64,000 bases of DNA from Roridomyces roridus (Eukaryota > Basidiomycota > Agaricomycetes > Agaricales > Mycenaceae), in contig JARKIF010000022.1 in NCBI GenBank assembly GCA_029378245.1, forward strand, positions 434,001 through 498,000, read 5' to 3'. Shown here piece by piece: positions 10,399 through 22,428 of the stretch. The notes below the pieces were generated by a model. It had not been told where the DNA came from. It worked only from the letters and a program-made list of their open reading frames with translations, and searched no databases. Every line of letters starts with the position of its first letter. The first letter of the stretch is position 1. Both the position numbers and the translations under genes were made by a program.

Positions 10399-12705
10399 AT
10401 GTTGGCTTCATCCCTTCGTCTCGCGGCACTTGCGCTGCTCCCCTCGGCCTCCTACGCCGCTCAAGTTGTTTTTGACCTCAACATCGTCAACGCACAGCTC
10501 GCTCCGGATGGTTTCACGCGAGAGTGAGCAGGGCCCTTCGTCTCGATCATATGGCCGCCTCTTAATGCGAGACGATTTATAGTACCGTTGTACCCAATGG
10601 GACCTTCCCTGGCCCTGTATTCACGGTCCAGAAAGGCCACTCTGTGGTAATTCACACGCACAACCAACTGACGGACCCCGGCATGCGTCGGAGCACTTCC
10701 ATCGTATGTATTCTCCCCCACGCCCGCTCTTGAGAGCCCGGACGCTGATGCTGTGTATACTGTAGCATTGGCACGGCTTTTTCCAAGCGCGTACCTCGGG
10801 GATGGACGGGCCCGCGTTCGTCAACCAGTGCCCCATCGCTCCTGGCACCACCTTCGATTACGTATTTGACACGGCGGGGCAGACTGGGAACTACTGGTAC
10901 CACTCGCATTTGTCCACCCAATACTGCGACGGTCTGCGTGGCGCGTTCGTGGTCTACGGTCAGCATCTCGCTTACTCCCGAGGCTATGACCGCTTCTGAC
11001 TGCAGCGCTCCTCAGATCCTGATGACCCGCTGCAAGATCTCTAGTACGCCGAGAGTTGATCATGAGTTGCGTGAAACTGATGCTATGCATTGAATTTCCA
11101 GCGATGTCGACGATGGTCAGTAACCTTCACTCAACACAATATCTTCCCCGCTTGGACTCATTGCTTGATTGCACAGAAAGCACCATTATCACTCTGGGCG
11201 AATGGTACCGTACGTCACGTCGTTTCTCATCTCTTTCGCGCGGGTTTGATTGGTTTCTGCAGACAATCTGGCCCCGGACGGTGAGTCTAGAACACACCGG
11301 CTGTATCTAAGCTCACTATGGCGTTAGTCACCAATCAATTCCTCAGCACTCAGATCATCCCGTAAGTCTCCATCTCCACTCTCCGGCGTCCCGTCAATCA
11401 ATTAATTGCCTTACAGGATCATGGACTCTGGTATGTTTTCGGTGTGGGATCTGCACACAGGCTGACTCTTGCTATTCCAGTCCTCATCAACGGCAAAGGG
11501 TGTGTATCGGTCTGCTCAGACCGCGTGCGAATTGACTGACTCGACTGAACTAGACGATACAACAGTGGACTTGCAGGTACGTCTACAGCAGCGCAGGGTA
11601 TTCTATTCGACAGCCAATTCTTTCCCTAGTTCCATATGCTGTGATTACGGTCAAGAAGGGCCTGCGTTACAGGTGAGTTACCTCGTGTTTCATTTCTCGG
11701 CGAAGACAAGAATCAGTATTCATTGTCTTCGAATCCATCAGGTTCCGAGTATTCTCCCTGTCATGCCGCCCGTTCATGACGTTGAGCTTCGACAATCATA
11801 CGTTTGGTTCGTTCTTTTTTTCCTGCTCCCACACGGCGTTGCTCAGCTCCCCCGCTGATTAGATGTGATGGAGCTCGACGGCGTCGAGCACGATCCCATG
11901 CCATTCCAGAATGCCGACATTTATGCCGGTGAGTTGTGTACATCCCATTACATTGGAGCTGCGCTGATCATCGACGATAGCTCAGCGGATATCGCTCATT
12001 CTTAATGCGAACCAGAGTATTTCAAACTATTGGGTATGGCACGACCGCGAACATCTCACAGCCCACCCCGCCGCTGTTTGACATCAACGGAATCGTTCGT
12101 GGTTATTTTCATTATGGCTGGGCTGAATGAACGAACGACTCGATACAGTCCTACGTGTCGCCATCCCTCCCGGTCCTCCTGCAATTGCTTAGCGGTGCGG
12201 CCCAGCCCACCGACTTTATGCCTTCGGAACAGGTTATTGTCCTTCCCACCAATGCTATCGTGGACATTGTCATCCCCGGCGCGGGAGCTCATCCATTCCA
12301 TTGTACGTGAATTCATCCCAGGTTTCGCTGAACCTAACACATAGCACCCTTCTTAGTGCATGGACACAACTTTGACGTTGTTGTCGAATCGCTCAAAACA
12401 ACAGCCAACTACGTCAACCCACCGCGTCGCGACGTCGTTCCCAGTACGTGAATCTTTCAACTGGCAAGATAACACTCATCTGAAACTTAGTCAACGGCGG
12501 CAACACCACATTCAGATTCTTCACCGGCAACCCGGGCGCGTGGTTCCTCCACTGCCACATTGACTGGCATCTCGAAGTCGGGCTCGCCGTCGTCTTTGGC
12601 GAGTCTCCCGCACTCAACATTGCCGGCTCGCAATCGCAGATTCAGACTGCCCAGTGGCAGGCGCTGTGCCCCATGTATGATGCTCTTGACCCCGAGTTCC
12701 AGTGA
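10399..12705 (+). pseudogene. Laccase (multicopper oxidase) with an internal deletion
   Basis: Secreted phenol oxidase using one type-1 and three type-2/3 coppers. The start ATG 10399 opens a signal peptide (LRLAALALLPSASYA). I traced about 19 exons, the first at 10399-10523, 10583-10703, 10766-10958, 11016-11043, 11102-11115, 11177-11209 and 11263-11280, the last at 12357-12443 and 12491-12705. Copper motifs L1 HWHGFFQ, L2 [17 protein letters not shown]3 HPFHLHGH and L4 HCHIDWHLE are all present. After QRISLILNANQSISNYW (exon ending 12033) the expected continuation of about 90 residues is missing; the text resumes near 12040 in another frame with GTTANISQPTPPLFDING. The only in-frame splice across this point would need a 28-bp intron (12034-12061), which is implausibly short. 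I infer a deletion that removed the middle of the third cupredoxin-linking region. It may still be transcribed. Confidence 0.8.
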
Positions 12706-13600
12706 GGCCATGTGAATAACTTTGGGTCGTTGGAACTACTTCATTGGGTTTCATTGACGCTGAACTGGTTCTTCTTACTATGTGAACTCGAATCAATAAT
12801 ATTGCATATGCTGGGTATTGGACTTTTCTCTCCAACAGTCCCTCTCCACTCTACGAAGGAGACGCGTACGGCGCTTGGGTGCGTGTGGGTATTCTCGTGG
12901 TTCCTGGTTACGCTGCCAATTATGCAGGACCCATTATGAAGGCCGGCCTTGGCCGTCTTTGTACTTCGCCTCCGTGGCCTGTAAACATACCGCAGCTCAT
13001 GAATTCCCGAGGAGGGAGATCCGACGGACCTACGCACCTCAGAGTTGGCTTTCCATTGATCTTTCTTCAACGCCACGCCGCTTCCGGCGCCACTTGGATG
13101 TTCTCCTATGTTCTCTCCCCTTTGTCTCGCCTTCACTGTTCCGCGCTTTTCCGCTGATCTTTCCCCCGAAAAGTGTCCTACTTGCGGTGGCTCTCCGAAC
13201 TCTGTGATCTCAAGACACAAGTGTTGTCTTTTAGGCCTTATCTTACCGCTTGCGGTCACAAGGCGCCGGAATCTGTGGACAGCCTGGAGTCTAATTTGGC
13301 ATCATCTCCACAGCTTTGCAAACGCCTCACGGTCTCGGTTCCTCGGGGCTTCTATAGGATACTGGCCCCACTGAGCTGCCGCTGTCTCGCCTGCGTCGAG
13401 TGTAGCCCGGTTTCTACGCGTCTCTGGTGGCTACAGAATACTCACTATCCTCGACCGACACATCCTCCTTATTTCGGTACCTCCACAGCTTCTAGCGCTG
13501 GGAAGCCGCGCAATACCTCGTGCCTCTACAGCAGTTTCTGTCTTCCTCCCACCCTCGTCTTGCTGTCCGCCCACCCACTCTCCTCACATCCTCTACGAGC
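12706..13600. other. Intergenic, no gene seen
   Basis: Laccase 3' flank and upstream side of the next gene. Open frames exist on both strands but none shows a recognisable motif or splice pattern. Confidence 0.3.
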
Positions 13601-14301
13601 ATGCGCCGCCTACTTTCCTCTAGATCAGCCGCAGACACGCTCGCTGCGACGAAAGTCACTCTCCGTGCAATACAAACATCCGCAGACGCCTTTCCACCTC
13701 TCAAGTCCGCTGCGTCGGCGGTCCTGATTGTCTTGGAGCTGAGCGAGGTCAGTCTCTGCGTTGTTCTGCCTACTGCTTCAAGTCCGACTGACGTCCACGG
13801 ACGCTCCAGAAAACGAAGTCGAATAGGAAGGGATGCGCGCATATCGCCAAACGCTCGGCCCAACTCGTGCAAGATATCCATAGGCAGACAAAGGATTTTG
13901 GGATTGAACTCCCGCCCGAGGTGCAGGAGAGTGTGGTCGAACTTCGACGGTGCGTGAACTACTCACTCGCTGCCTCTAGACTGATTTGGATAAACAGACT
14001 TCTCAAAGAAATTCGGGATTTCCTCCGCACCCTCAGCAACGAGAATCTACTCCAACGATTTGCGCGTCAAGATGAGAATAAGAGACAAATCGCCGAGTAT
14101 AGTCGTTTGTTGGACGAGGCGATGGTGCATTTCAGCGTGCGTATCCATTCTCGGTCATATGCGCTGACAATTCAGCCAATCAATATGCAGATAAACCTGG
14201 AACTGAGTATCCACCGGCTTCACCTCGAATCGGCTCTCACTGCACGGTCCGAGCATGCTGCTGTACTTGCTGTCTCGAAGATGAGCGAATCGGAGCGTTT
14301 G
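13601..14301 (+). CDS. Helical N-terminal adaptor-like protein (partial model)
   Basis: Exons 13601-13747, 13810-13949, 13998-14136 and 14191-14301 join in frame: MRRLLSSRSAADTLAATKVTLRAIQTSADAFPPLKSAASAVLIVLELSE, KTKSNRKGCAHIAKRSAQLVQDIHRQ, LLKEIRDFLRTLSNENLLQRFARQDENKRQIAEYSRLLDEAMVHF. The heptad-like pattern and the segment order match the four-helix N-terminal domain found in front of many mushroom NLR and kinase proteins, similar in layout to MLKL/HeLo-type bundles; this is inference from pattern only. Exons after 14302 are unclear, and an effector or NTPase domain does not follow in the window, so the gene may be truncated or a stand-alone bundle. Confidence 0.5.
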
Positions 14302-15214
14302 GTGCGTCGAGCTCCTATTCTCTTGCTAGCGCGCGTTAATGCAGTGCATATGGCAGCAGTTTCTAAAAAAAATTCGAGGTGTGTTAATGATTTCCTTGCT
14401 TCCCGGATGTACATGCACAGGAACGAGGCTGATGCGATATGTTTAGGAGATGTGAACGTGGGAAAATATCTGCTGGGATTTTTTTTTTTTAGATCTTTGA
14501 CTCCGGAGCTTTCAAACCAGCGGAGTTGTGATTGATCCTGTGTTCTCTTCAACAGCAGTTTACAGCTCTCGTCAACGTACATACACAATGCTGTACTCCT
14601 CGCATCTCTGCCTTGTTGCACATCACTCCGAGAACGTGACTTCCTTGTGAGCGTCAGTCCGCGCACATCGCTAGACTATCCACGCCAGTTTGCCTGTACT
14701 CTGTTCGAACCGGACTTCGTGCATTATAGGCTATAGTATCTATTTGCAACCCATCCGTGGGCCAGATCCAGCTTACAGTCGACGATCCAGGTCATTGGCA
14801 CCCACTTCCCGTCCGATCCGGCAGTGGTGCAATTCCACTTCTTGAGAATTCTTTTCTCTTCCTTTGCTTGCCTTGCACTGGCTAGCTGCACAGATTGCAC
14901 ACAAGTGAACGAAACATCCAAGTGTTCATCACCTTGTCATCACCATCAAGCTGCTAAATGATCGCGATGTATTGTGCAAGTCAAATCATTGCGGGCACAG
15001 ATCAAGGGAAGGGCCTGCGTAGAAATTGATTGGGAGAGTCGCAAAGCAACCCCATAGTCCATCCAGGGCGGCTTCAATCAATCATCAACCTGCTCTCCTC
15101 CGAATCTACGCGCGACGAGGGCTAGACTCCACGGCGGCATCACCCCACCAGCAACACTCGTCACCCACGCAGATCGCGGGTTATGTAACCCCATCCGAGT
15201 CCACGTCCCAAGGA
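14302..15214. other. 3' region of the helical gene and intergenic DNA
   Basis: The reading frame of the helical gene fades out. A T9 tract occurs near 14480. Nothing else is recognised. Confidence 0.3.
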
Positions 15215-15660
15215 CCATTACGGGTGCCCATTCCATGACCCAGTGGGATATGGGATGCGAAACTGGGAGCGTTTCGGCGCAAATATGATTCCCACGGTCA
15301 TGGCTGCCATCCCGCCGCCGAAGAACAGGGCGGCGTGCAGGGATTGCTTGCCGAGGACGCGTAGGGCGCCTCGTGCGCGAAAACCCTACAGAGTATTGCG
15401 TTTTTTGATGAATGGATGGAGAGTTTTTAATTGGTTTTTAACGTACTGGAGAAGCTCTCCATGCGTGTTCGATTGCAAAGGGTATTCCGCCGAATGCAAG
15501 ACCAGAAGCGCCGCCGAGGGTAGCCCAGAATACTGCCGATGCGCTTGGAAGTCAAGTCTTCAGTCGGCGTCTCGTGCACACCGAGTCGTATCATACGCAC
15601 CCGGTACTCCGCGACGAGTATTCCTCCCCGGTTAGTCTATCGCTGCAGACCACCGCTCGA
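15215..15660 (-). pseudogene. Small membrane protein family, copy A (degenerate)
   Basis: The minus strand reads SAVFWATLGGASGLAFGGIPFAIEHAWRA (about 15455-15545), then after an intron GFRARGALRVLGKQSLHAALFFGGGMAAMTVG (about 15275-15370). The same two blocks occur in copies B-E. The C-terminal half seen in B and D is missing, and the 5' part is in shifted frames. Glycine-rich hydrophobic segments suggest membrane helices; the function is unknown. Confidence 0.45.
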
Positions 15661-16469
15661 TGTACAGATGCTAAATGCGTAACGAAACGGTTAGCAAATT
15701 TGGCAATTTGCCACATTCGTGTTCCTTGGCATCGAAAACAGGGGTGGGTGAAGCTTCATAATTTCTGGGTCATTGTGTGGAGAGCCAGACTGTTCACAAT
15801 TTTGCTGCCGACTTTCATTTTGATTGCGTACCGAAACAATGATGCCTACGGGTGAAGAACGGTTCGACCTCACCGGATAGGACTCTCAGGGGCCTGACAG
15901 ACCAGGAATGCTGCCTCCCAGGGCAAAAGACCCCATCCAATCCCGATCACTGTACACCAATATCAACTCTCTTTTATCAATTCAGACCAAGTCTCAACCA
16001 GAGCCTGAAATGAAGATGATTTTCTGGTACACCCACCTGGGCACCTATGGCCATGAAATTTTATGGGTGGGAAGGGGTCACCCATAGCAATATGTGGATT
16101 TATTTTCGCCATCAAAGATTGATCGCCGGTTGATGATTTCGTTACACGTGCATTTTCGTTACGCATTTAGCATCTGTAATGCGGGAAGTCGGGTTGATTG
16201 GGTGTCTTTGTTCATGGAGAGATGAAGGAAGAAGGAGAGCGCGTGGTGGGTGGGAAGGCATGGTGCAGGACTAAGTACGTCCTGAATGCCTGCCGTAGGG
16301 CTACGCAAGCGCTGCCGACCGGAGTGATGTTATCGGCGATCCATGCCACGGTCATTCTTATGAGAACACGCCTTCCAAGTGCGAGTTTGATAGTCTAGTT
16401 GCAGAATTATCGCTGAGCGGGGATTGAATTACTGTGAGTCTACTAGGTACAGCAACAGTCCACACGTCC
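15661..16469. other. Intergenic, no gene seen
   Basis: Spacer between copies A and B of the membrane protein family. No motif, RNA gene or repeat is recognised. Confidence 0.3.
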
Positions 16470-17088
16470 TCAGTATCCCACTTTGACCTCACATCCCGGC
16501 CAACTCTGCTGCATTATTGACTCGAATGAATTGAGCCCCCCAATAGGCAGTCCAAAACTGAGCCGAAGAAGAAACGGGTTTCGAGGCGGAGGCCACCGGC
16601 GATGGCACAGCTCCATCCAGAGCACGAAAAATGCAGCAGGTACAAGGCCGTTAATCATAGAGCCTGTGGGGATGCGCAGAGTCCCTTCAGAGACGTGCTG
16701 GCCGACGATTGCTGCGGCAAAACATCCGCCGAAGAGGACTCCGGCTGGGAGGCATCGTGTACGGAGCATGTGGAGTGCGCCCTTCCAACGGAAGCCCTGA
16801 AGATTTAATTCAGCGGAAAATGGCAGCGCAAATAAGGGGAACCGGCGGGACTCTCAAAGCGCCTTCGACTGCATACGGCCAGACTCCGAGGGTAGTACCG
16901 AGAACACCGCAGAAATACTGCTTCCACCGTAGACCAGAGCCTGGTCTGTCTATGATATGTCGCGGCCGAGTATCTAGAAACGGGATGTCTCGGACAACCG
17001 CCGTTCGGTGGACTCTCCAGCTTGGACCTGGAGCCGAGCTGGTGGGTGGCATCCCTGGCGTGGAGGGAGAGGAAGAAGAGAGCCGCAA
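16470..17088 (-). CDS. Small membrane protein family, copy B
   Basis: Two exon blocks: QYFCGVLGTTLGVWPYAVEGALRVP (about 16835-16920) and GFRWKGALHMLRTRCLPAGVLFGGCFAAAIVGQHVSEGTLRIPTGSMINGLVPAAFFVLWMELCHRR (16600-16800), ending at 16470. Three to four hydrophobic stretches are predicted by eye. An N-terminal exon is likely near 17000-17088 but the splice sites there are not certain. The copy lies divergent to the TAP-like hydrolase, sharing a promoter region of about 130 bp. No function is known. Confidence 0.45.
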
Positions 17089-17220
17089 GGTAAGTAAACA
17101 CGCAAGCCATGCCGGCGGATCATGATGATCAGTCGGATATTAACATCCGATGTCAGCTGACTTTTCCGGGCATCAATTGCCGCTCACCACTCTCACCGCT
17201 TGCTCACCGCTATCACGACG

Positions 17221-19529
17221 ATGCTACGACAAGCGCGCCGATCCAGCTGGTGTCTCGTACTCCTCTTGACTTCATGGCCCCTGCTTTCGACTGCCTCGGC
17301 TCCCGAGGGTGCAAGCAAGGCAGCCGCCCTCAACGACGAGTTCTCGTGGCACAAGGTGCGGTCTGCCAGCGGCTGGCCCGCAGAGCAGTGGAGCCCAGTA
17401 GTTTACACGACGCCTAGATCACCCCCTCTGACGACCTCATCTGGCATGACTGCTACTCCGGCCACCAGTGTGCCCGACTCAAAGTGCGTTACCAGCCCAT
17501 CCCACTCCCACTTTGAATCTCACGCTCGACATCGAAGGTGCCCCTGGACTACGAAAACCCAGACGGGGCCTCTGCAGCCATCGCAATGCGGCGAATTCAC
17601 TCCGTCGTCCCACATGACTCGCCCGAGTACCGTGGGCCCATCCTCGTCAATCCAGGAGGACCCGGCGGGTCGGGCGTGGATTTCATCCAGCGGTTGGGCG
17701 ATAACGTTTCTGCAGTCGTTGGGCCAGAGTTTGATATCATTGGCTTCGATCCGAGAGGTGCGTTCATCGTCGTTCTTGGCAGTTTCGTCATCCCATGAGG
17801 GGCTTATCAGGTATCTCCCGCTCCACCCCACGCGCATCGTTCTTTGAGAATCGCGCCGAGCAGAATCTCTTCTGGTCGAACTCGGGCAACTCGATTACCG
17901 CCAGCTCTTCGGACGACGCGCTAGCGCGCATGTGGGCGCAAGGCATGCTTGTCGGTCGGCTGGCTGGCGAGCGGGACGACGGCAACTTGCGGTTTATCCA
18001 TTCCGACTATACGGCACGCGATATGCTGCGGATTGTGGAGGCACATGGACGGGAGAAGATTCAGTATTGGGGGTTCTCGTGCGTTGCTGGCCCTCTACGA
18101 TTGACTTGTGATCGCTCATATTATTGGGCAGGTATGGGAGCGTGTTGGGCGCGACGTTTGCTGCAATGTTTCCGGTGCGTAACCTCTGCCATTCTTCCTT
18201 GGATCGATTGCATTGTCTGCATAGGACAAAGTCGGGCGGTTGGTCATTGACGGAGTCGCCGATTCGGAAAACTACTATGCTGGCAAGTGACACCGTACCA
18301 TTCTTCGAATCGGGGCTAATATCGAATTAGCGGAGTGGTCCAACAACCTCATGGACGCCGAGAAAGTGTGGACGGCCTTCCTCCACGGCTGCGTCGCCGC
18401 CGGGCCAACCAAATGCGCCATCTATTCGCCCACGGCTGCCGAAATCCAGGCCACCGTGGACGATTTATACGACTCCCTCCGCGCACGCCCCATCCCCGTA
18501 CGCACCGCCACGTCCTACGGTATCGTCGACTACGATTTGATGCGTAACACCATCTTCGGATCGTTGTACAAACCATACGCGTCATTCCCGGTTCTGGCGC
18601 GGGCGCTGGCGGATTTGTCGGCGGGCAACGCCACGGGGCTGTATAAAATGTCCGAAGCGCCGTTCTTCAAGTGTAGCTGCGACCTTGACGAGTTCTCGTT
18701 TGAGAATGTTAACGATGGGGGGCTTGCCGTGCGGTGTAACGATGGGAAGCGGATTTCGTCGGAGTTTGAGGATGTCGAGAAGCATTATGGGAATTTACTT
18801 GCTAATTCGAGCTGGGCGGATGTGTGGATGGGTACGCGGCTGGCATGCATGTGAGTACTTCACTCCGTTTTTTGCGTCTTTTGCTGAATCTTGGATAGGA
18901 CTTGGCCTGAGTTCCCCAAGACAAATTTCCACGGTACGGATATTATTTTGCGTTTGAAAAGAACCGCTAAAGTATTTTGTAGGTCCTTTCGTGGCGAATA
19001 CGAGTTTCCCGCTGCTTGTCGTCGGAAACAGCGCTGGTAGGTCGTCTCACGATTTCTGTTATACTACTTACTTACGCCTTCCGTGTAGATCCAGTCACCC
19101 CTCTCTGGGCGTGAGTCCCACCTACCGAAGCCGAGTCAAAGTCAAACTAACAATCTACATCTACCCGCAGAGCAAAGAAGATGTCCAAGGGCTTCTCTGG
19201 TTCCGTTGTATTGACGCAAGATTCAATCGGAGTGCGTCTCATAATCCGAGGTTCAACCCACCCTCATGTTGCCCGACATGTAGCACTGCTCCCTCGCCGC
19301 TCCATCTCTCTGCACGCAGAAGCACATCCGCAGCTACTTCCGGGACGGCGTGCTACCTGAGGCTGGGACGGTTTGCTCGACGGACGGTGGGCCGTTTGAT
19401 ACGTTGCTCGAGGGCGAGGAAGAAGGAGCGGCGCAGGCTGTGTTGGGTAGTTTCTCAGCGGAGGATCAGACGCTTTTGGAGGCGGTACAAGGGCTGGCGA
19501 GGGCGTGGGATGTCCCGTTGGGTATGTGA
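17221..19529 (+). CDS. TAP-like alpha/beta hydrolase (secreted peptidase-like), copy 1
   Basis: Probable secreted serine aminopeptidase or hydrolase of the tripeptidyl aminopeptidase (TAP) C-terminal family, about 575 residues. Exons: 17221-17355, 17418-17483, 17538-17757, 17811-18078, 18132-18174, 18225-18282, 18331-18850, 18899-18933, 18983-19036, 19089-19110, 19171-19231, 19284-19529; all phases agree. Signal peptide CLVLLLTSWPLLSTASA. The oxyanion segment GPILVNPGGPGGSGVDF, the nucleophile elbow GFSYGS (interrupted by the intron 18079-18131), the TAP tail DPVTPLWA with the acid residue, and DSIGHCS with the catalytic His are all present. The intron after YYAG (18283-18330) is GC-AG. The gene appears intact. 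Confidence 0.9.
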
Positions 19530-19914
19530 AAACATTGGACGATGAATGCCGAGGAGGGAGAATAAGATGTGAGTATGTACGCTCTGTAACGTTGGCTGAT
19601 TTATGAGTGCTGCTGCCGGGAGAGGTGGGATGCGGAAAAAGGGGAGTCAACTCAACATTATTGTGGATGGCGAATCGAACGCCCGACTTTGTGTACCACT
19701 GCCAGCGGTGGGATGCCTTCTGCAAGCACCTTCCATCACAAGGACGTTCTCCTTGCCTTTCTTGATCATCTTTATGCAGTTTGTGAATTATTTCCGCTAG
19801 GCTACTTTTGGCCGCGCAGTCGACTGGCCTCTTTGAAGACGTGAATTGTCGCCAGGATTGGTACAATTAATGCAGGGCTGAGTAGGCGTTGCATTGTGGG
19901 TTTCACGATTGGTG
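19530..19914. other. Intergenic with a tRNA-like T-arm
   Basis: On the minus strand, about 19658-19720, a sequence ends GGGCGTTCGATTCGCC, a B-box and T-arm-like hairpin; no full cloverleaf could be folded by eye. Otherwise nothing is recognised. Confidence 0.3.
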
Positions 19915-20690
19915 ATTAGTATTCAATGTGAATCGTCCTGGATGCCATCGCCTCTACGCTGAAGCGCGTCACACCATACACCCCGGCAAACTGCATACCC
20001 AGGCCAGCCAGCCAGACAGACGGATGTCCGGGTATGGGCCACTTGCGAAGGCACCGATCAAGCCACATTATCCGGAAAGAGGTGGGGATGAAGGCTGAGA
20101 CGGGGGAATCGATTGGAAGATGCTGAACTTCGGAGGTGAAGCTTGAAGTGCTGTCCGAGGGTCAGCAATACCCCCCCCCCGGGGATGACTCCCGCCCGGA
20201 AGGATTGGGTACGGAGAACCCGAAGAGCGCCGCTCAGACGAAAGCCCTGGGATAAAACAACTAGTTGCTCAGTTTGCTTTCAAATTCCGGAAAGAAGTGA
20301 CACACTGTTAGAGCTCTCCGCGCGTGTTCAACCGCGAACGGCCATCCCCCAAGTGCTGCACCTCCAGCGCCACCGATTGTTCCGCACAGTGCAGCGGAGT
20401 CTCTGATGAATGAGTGCATCGATACTCATGGCCGGCTGTCCTGGCCAAATAACTCACGCTGTGCTCCACCAAAGGATACTCCTTTCCAGTTGAATCTCGT
20501 GCGATCACAATTCTGTGCGTTCCGCCATACAGTGGTCTTGTCGGTGGAGTCGAGGCAGGGGTTTGATTACGGGGAAGGGGAAGGACGAGGAAGTGGGGCG
20601 TGTACCTACTTCTGGTGCCGGGTTCCTTACGAAGCCAAATGTGCCGCGGCGCCACGCAAGCCTCGCCGGTTGATGCCACTGTAAGTGACT
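19915..20690 (-). pseudogene. Small membrane protein family, copy C (degenerate)
   Basis: Blocks in order on the minus strand: RHIWLRKEPGTRS with RYTPHFLVLPLPRNQTP, then DSAALCGTIGGAGGAALGGWPFAVEHARRAL, GFRLSGALRVLRTQSFRAGV and a C-terminal PTSFRIMWLDRCLRKWPIPGHPSVWLAGLGMQFAGVYG. A C10 tract near 20170 falls inside the GG-rich loop and disrupts the frame. It has the same architecture as B and D; the function is unknown. Confidence 0.4.
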
Positions 20691-20848
20691 GTATCACCGT
20701 GGAATCGATGCCGAAGCGTTGATCATTGACAAAAGAAGCAACTCTCGCCCAACTCTCGCCGGAACGATGCCCTTGGTTCCTTCAAATAAGCGGAGGTTCG
20801 TGATAGATACACAATTGGCAACCCATCCACCATGGGTAATCATAGGGA

Positions 20849-21646
20849 TCAAAACCGGACGTTTACCTTCCACCCAGCTGGCAGTTTCTCCCTGGAAGCC
20901 CATTCCAAAACCCCAAATGCCGCCATGGGTATTGCGTAACTGGACAAAACGACAACCATCGGAGGTGCAATCAAGGCAGGCCATCTGTATATGCAGCCCC
21001 CGACCCAGCCCACGGTCAGACCGACGTCTATGATTTTATCAAGCGGAGCGCCTTTACGGATGTGCAACGTTTCCACAGAGATATGGTCGCCGAATGTGTG
21101 TGCTACCATCTGCCCGCCGAATAGAACTCCCATTTGGAGGGAACGTGCGGGGAGGAGGCGCAGTGCACCGTTGAGTCGAAACCCCTGCAAGAGAGGTCAA
21201 GTCATTCGATAATCCTTCTATCATGAGAAATTATCAACACGCGCTGGCGGGGCTCTCCATGCGTGATCAACTGCAAAGGGCAGACCTCCGAGCATACCAA
21301 AGGTCCCGGCGATGGTACCCCAGAGCGCGGCGGAGTAGCTAGAGTCGTAGGTGTGAATCTGGGTACAACAATGTGGCAGTACTCTTGTACCCCGTGTCTC
21401 GCCAGGAGGGCGGTAGTTCTTGGCCATTTGCATCCAAGGAAGTCACCAACCGATGGCTACCCCGCTGCAGTCCTGTGGTCGAATTCGGGGATTGCATGGT
21501 GAGGGGAAGAGGCAGGACGGGCGTGTTCCTCTCGAGCCTACATACATTCGTACACGAGGCCGGAGTGCCACGCAAGCCCAACCGGTCGGCATCATGGCTG
21601 CGATTACAATTTGATCCGGACGACAGCCAAACTTCTTGCCGCTCAT
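20849..21646 (-). CDS. Small membrane protein family, copy D (best preserved)
   Basis: The start MSGKKFGCRPDQIVIAAMMPTGWACVALRPR (ATG 21646) is followed by an intron with donor GTATGT. Then comes DSSYSAALWGTIAGTFGMLGGLPFAVDHAWRAPPA, a further intron, and GFRLNGALRLLPARSLQMGVLFGGQMVAHTFGDHISVETLHIRKGAPLDKIIDVGLTVGWVGGCIYRW, ending VNVRF at 20849. Repeated GG-x-PFAV-x-HAWRA and VLFGG-x-MVA motifs define the family. Several hydrophobic helices are likely. I do not recognise the family in any characterised pathway. Confidence 0.5.
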
Positions 21647-21779
21647 TGTGCTATCACCCGGACCACCAGGCAATGGGAACCGCCGCCGTCAGCCCGTGGC
21701 TCTGGAGTAGTAACGGAATTTCTGCAGACTTTCTCGGGTTTGCAAATGAGCGGAGGTTCGTGATAGATACAATTGAATG

Positions 21780-22150
21780 GCAGCCAATCCACTCTCCAAG
21801 GCATTGGGTAAAACTGTGAACTCTCCAGCTCAAAATCGGAGCCCCACCTCCCACCCAGCTCGTCTCTCCCTCGAAGCCCATTCCACAGCCCGCAAGTGCT
21901 GCGATAGGTATCCCGAAACCGGCGAACCCGACGAGCGGACGCACCGCCAATACAGGCCGTCTGTGAAGGTAGCCCCACATCCAGCCCATCACTAGACCAC
22001 CGGGTACGATGCCATCGAGTAGAGAGCCTTTCGGTATATGCATGCTCTCGACAGAGATATAGTCACCGATAGTCAGTGTGACCATCCCCCCGCCGACGAG
22101 GATTCCCATCTGAAGGGATCGTGGAGGTGAAGTGAGCCGATGAGACGAAA
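21780..22150 (-). pseudogene. Small membrane protein family, copy E (partial)
   Basis: The open frame RSLQMGILVGGGMVTLTIGDYISVESMHIPKGSLLDGIVPGGLVMGWMWGYLHRRPVLAVRPLVGFAGFGIPIAA matches the C-terminal block of copy D closely. The upstream block with HAWRA is absent; at about 22150 the sequence switches into an inverted partial copy (F). The fragment is therefore probably broken by an inversion. Confidence 0.45.
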
Positions 22151-22158
22151 TCCCTTCC

Positions 22159-22428
22159 GTGGCTGGCGGCGGCCTGGGCGTGGTCGCAACTCTCGCTTAT
22201 CACCACACCGTCGAACACCTCAACATTCCTATCGAGGCCTTCGTATATCCGGGGCTCCTTCCTGTCGTCGTATCGTTCTACTGGTTGAAATGGCGTGGCT
22301 GGCCACCGCGTGGGCACCATTGGCTCACAAGAGCTTCGATCGTGGCTTTGCCTGGGATCGCACTTTTCCCTGCGATTGTACATAAATTGTCTGGATTCGG
22401 GACGAGCGTATTCGACGTCTTCACCTGA
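22159..22428 (+). pseudogene. Small membrane protein family, inverted partial copy F
   Basis: The plus-strand frame GGGLGVVATLAYHHTVEHLNIPIEAFVYPGLLPVVVSFYWLKWRGWP has the same layout as VGGGMVTLTIGDYISVESMHIPKGSLLDGIVPGGLVMGW of copy E, which is read on the other strand just to the left. It lacks the N-terminal exons. It is open for 89 codons but has no convincing start. Confidence 0.35.

Noticed and set aside
17200..17847. 215-codon ORF at the start of the hydrolase
   Set aside because: It ignores two introns; the spliced frame matches the paralog exon by exon.
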